Positions 62,186 to 64,000 of a stretch of 64,000 bases of DNA are shown here, piece after piece. Made by a program: the position numbers and the translations under genes. This DNA is from Nymphaea colorata (taxonomy: Eukaryota > Streptophyta > Magnoliopsida > Nymphaeales > Nymphaeaceae). The stretch is from positions 22,262,302-22,326,301 of the forward strand of contig NC_045143.1 in assembly GCF_008831285.2 (NCBI RefSeq). The letters are read 5' to 3'. Below the pieces are notes generated by a model. It saw only the letters and a program-made list of their open reading frames with translations. It made no database searches and was not told the origin of the DNA. The stretch's first letter is position 1; each line of letters opens with the position of its first letter.

Positions 62186-62756
62186 GATAGCGACGATCGA
62201 TTGAATTCGTAGCTAAATGGTAAAGGAAGAATATAACAAAATGCTTGGGAAAAAGTTTTCCATTTTTCTAGACTTTTTTGGGGCTCGAGGTTCCGACCCG
62301 AGTACGTCGACGTCAGAAACGCAGCAGGGTCGGCACTGAGCGCCTCACGTGGTGCGAAGGACAAAGTCAAAAGCCCCTCTCCTCCCGCGTCCATGTGCTT
62401 GACAGCGGCTTCCCACATGCAAGTGCTTCTGCACCGGAACTTCTTCCTCTCAGATCGACAAAACAACACCACCCGCGTCCTCAATATTTAATGCTAATAT
62501 GTCAAGGGAAGTCGGACTTCAGCTGCGATGTATATCGTCCTCAATATTTAATGCATGTATACCGATACTCGGCATGTAAAAGAAAATTGGCAATGTCTAT
62601 GATTATTATTATTTTTTATTCTGTGTCACTAAAAAATATCATAAAAAAGTACATTTCATTGCTAAAGCCATCAAGTAACTGCCATCCCAAACATATTTTT
62701 TGAGACAGTTTTTAGCTACATAAAATAAAAAAACCGACCGACCAAAAAAATAGTTT

Positions 62757-62940
62757 GTTGATTTCAATGGAATGGCCAAATGGTTAAACATTTAAATGCC
62801 ATCGCTTAAAGTCTCTAGCCACAGAACACTAGAAACGTTTTATGATGTAGCAGAGACTGACTTGTGATGTTTTTTAGTGATGGCCTTTAAAGTGCCTGTA
62901 ATGAAGTGTTTCAAATATTTAGCAATCCGATGACATTACT
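62757..62940. repeat. Dispersed repeat related to 16865-17395
   Basis: Shares aatgg-taaacatttaa, tttatgatgt, gttttttagtgatggcctttaa and caaatatttagcaatc with the units at 16865-17030 and 17240-17395. Non-coding; class unknown. Confidence 0.35.
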
Positions 62941-63715
62941 ATCGATCGACCATCATTTTTTAAAATTTTTATATAAAACAAATGAAATTTTTGTTCAAAA
63001 TTTTTATATATAACAAATGAATTTCAAAATGCACTTTTTCTTTACAAAATTTTGACGTAGGAACAAAGGGCATGTGGGCCCTATATTGACACTAAAAAAA
63101 AAGGTGTCAGCATTTGTGAAACTTTTTATAAAGTAAATGGACATTTTAAACTTTTTCTACTTTTAAATTTTTTTTTAATTTTATTTTAATGGGATCATTT
63201 TGATCATTATACATCCCTATGCATCATTTTTTTGTGCACATGCATAACCATAACCAGCTTCCCTACCAACTCCGAACTCCGAAGGGCCGCTGATACGAGG
63301 TTACGTCTTCCTTCATTTTTCGAAAAATATAAAATTTCAATTACATGTCAAAATAAATAAAATTAATTTACAGGTTAAACTTTTCAAAAATTTCAAACTC
63401 GCTTAAAAGTTTTGAAAAACACAAACCGGTGGTCCATATTATCTATCGCCGGGTGAACCTGACCCACTTTCCGTATCTTTTGGTGAGCTGGTTGGGTCCT
63501 GCAATTGGATTCCTTGCAATCGAATAGTGTTGGGGAACCTGCAAACCCGGGGACCTCCATGTGGGAAGGAACAAATGTCCTGGACCGTGGCCCCCCATTG
63601 CCAGACAATATGGACCGTTCTATAAACTCGGGAGAACTAGGAAGGAGTTGTCAGTCCACATGCTAGCCATGTGGTGGGATCCCCACTTCTTCGAATCGAA
63701 AGCCCAGCACGCAGG

Positions 63716-63723
63716 TATATAAG
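63716..63723 (+). promoter_or_regulatory. TATA box near the right edge
   Basis: TATATAAG in a locally GC-balanced stretch, about 37 bp upstream of a GC-rich foldback. Its position relative to the foldback is what a small Pol II transcription unit would need. Confidence 0.4.
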
Positions 63724-63752
63724 CCAAGCGAGGTTTTCTGAGCACAGGCGTG

Positions 63753-63845
63753 GGTCTGCCTCCCCCTTGCTGCTTCTCTGGAACCCAGTCAGGCTGCCTA
63801 GCCCGTGAAGTTTAGCAAGACAGAGGGGGCCGCGGCCCGCAGACC
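63753..63845 (+). ncRNA. Candidate foldback transcript (possible pri-miRNA-like hairpin)
   Basis: Outer arms GGTCTGC (63753-63759) and GCAGACC (63839-63845) pair. Inside them CCCCC pairs with GGGGG, CTTGCT with AGCAAG and CTTC with GAAG, leaving a loop of about 25-30 nt. The arms are separated by bulges, notably a GC-rich one on the 3' side. I do not recognise a known plant miRNA in it. It may equally be the 5' part of an unknown transcript or chance pairing in GC-rich DNA. Confidence 0.3.
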
Positions 63846-63884
63846 AATCTCTTGCCCATGCTGTCGATCAGAGGACCACCAACA

Positions 63885-64000
63885 GTGGTAGAGCTAGAAA
63901 TTTTTGGCCGAGAGGTACTAATTAAAAAACAAAAACTGGATTCTTCTAATACATAATAAAATGATTGCCCTAAAAGAATATCATATATAATAAGTAAATG
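63885..64000. repeat. Decayed dispersed repeat at the window edge
   Basis: ggtagagctagaaatttttggccgag resembles the start of the MITE-like family at 52795 (gcggagccag..aaattttt). The window ends inside it. Confidence 0.35.

Larger units (their letters stand above)
58826..63700. other. Intergenic sequence, no supported gene
   Basis: Mostly AT-rich. Contents include several TA runs (59101-59120, 60369-60384), decayed copies of the aaaatttttata repeat, and MITE-like words with gccgacatc and cgtcggtaat at 61070-61220. A less AT-rich patch at 59990-60190 and another at 62270-62470 have open frames on both strands but match nothing known. Confidence 0.3.

Noticed and set aside
62119-62484. 121-codon minus-strand open frame in a less AT-rich patch
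   Set aside because: No similarity recognised and the opposite strand is equally open; coding potential not supported.

Overview
This is nuclear DNA of a flowering plant; the species cannot be read from the window. The window holds one intact, typical plant gene (3-hydroxy-3-methylglutaryl-CoA reductase, HMGR) with the four-exon layout of plant HMGRs. Around it lies AT-rich intergenic DNA full of decayed plant transposons: Ty1/copia elements with initiator-Met-tRNA primer-binding sites, an L1-type LINE, CACTA (En/Spm) coding remnants, tRNA-derived SINEs and MITEs. It also holds many long (TA)n, (GA)n and (CT)n microsatellites. There are no operons, rRNA genes, CRISPR arrays or bacterial features.

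Layout: 1-1079 is AT-rich sequence ending in a CACTA-like terminus. 1085-4225 is a decayed LINE (minus). 4226-13400 is AT-rich non-coding sequence with local tandem duplications. 13430-16253 is a CACTA transposon coding remnant (minus). 16650-17415 is microsatellite-rich. 19850-20240 and 20580-22973 are two copia remnants (minus). 26088-32897 is a copia element with both LTRs (plus), internally rearranged by nested tandem duplications. 36166-39245 is bounded by short inverted repeats. 39894-40041 is a CACTA-like end with a 43-bp triplication.

44244-48240 is the HMGR gene: G-box, TATA box, a 22-bp palindrome in the leader, four exons at 44459-45390, 45974-46155, 46628-46974 and 47610-47855, and a predicted 568-residue protein. 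HMGR makes mevalonate in the ER-anchored cytosolic isoprenoid pathway. All four catalytic residues and the C-terminal kinase site are present.

49082-58825, just downstream of HMGR, is an old non-coding tandem segmental duplication (unit A about 5.3 kb, unit B about 4.3 kb). Differences between the units order several events. A SINE is in both. A hAT-like element with a target-site duplication, a MITE and a six-copy 104-bp array are only in A. 58826-64000 is AT-rich intergenic sequence. At its right edge a TATA box stands about 35 bp upstream of a GC-rich foldback that could be a small non-coding transcription unit.

No second complete protein-coding gene was found. The most interesting structures are the duplicated block, the right-edge TATA-plus-foldback and the HMGR leader palindrome.
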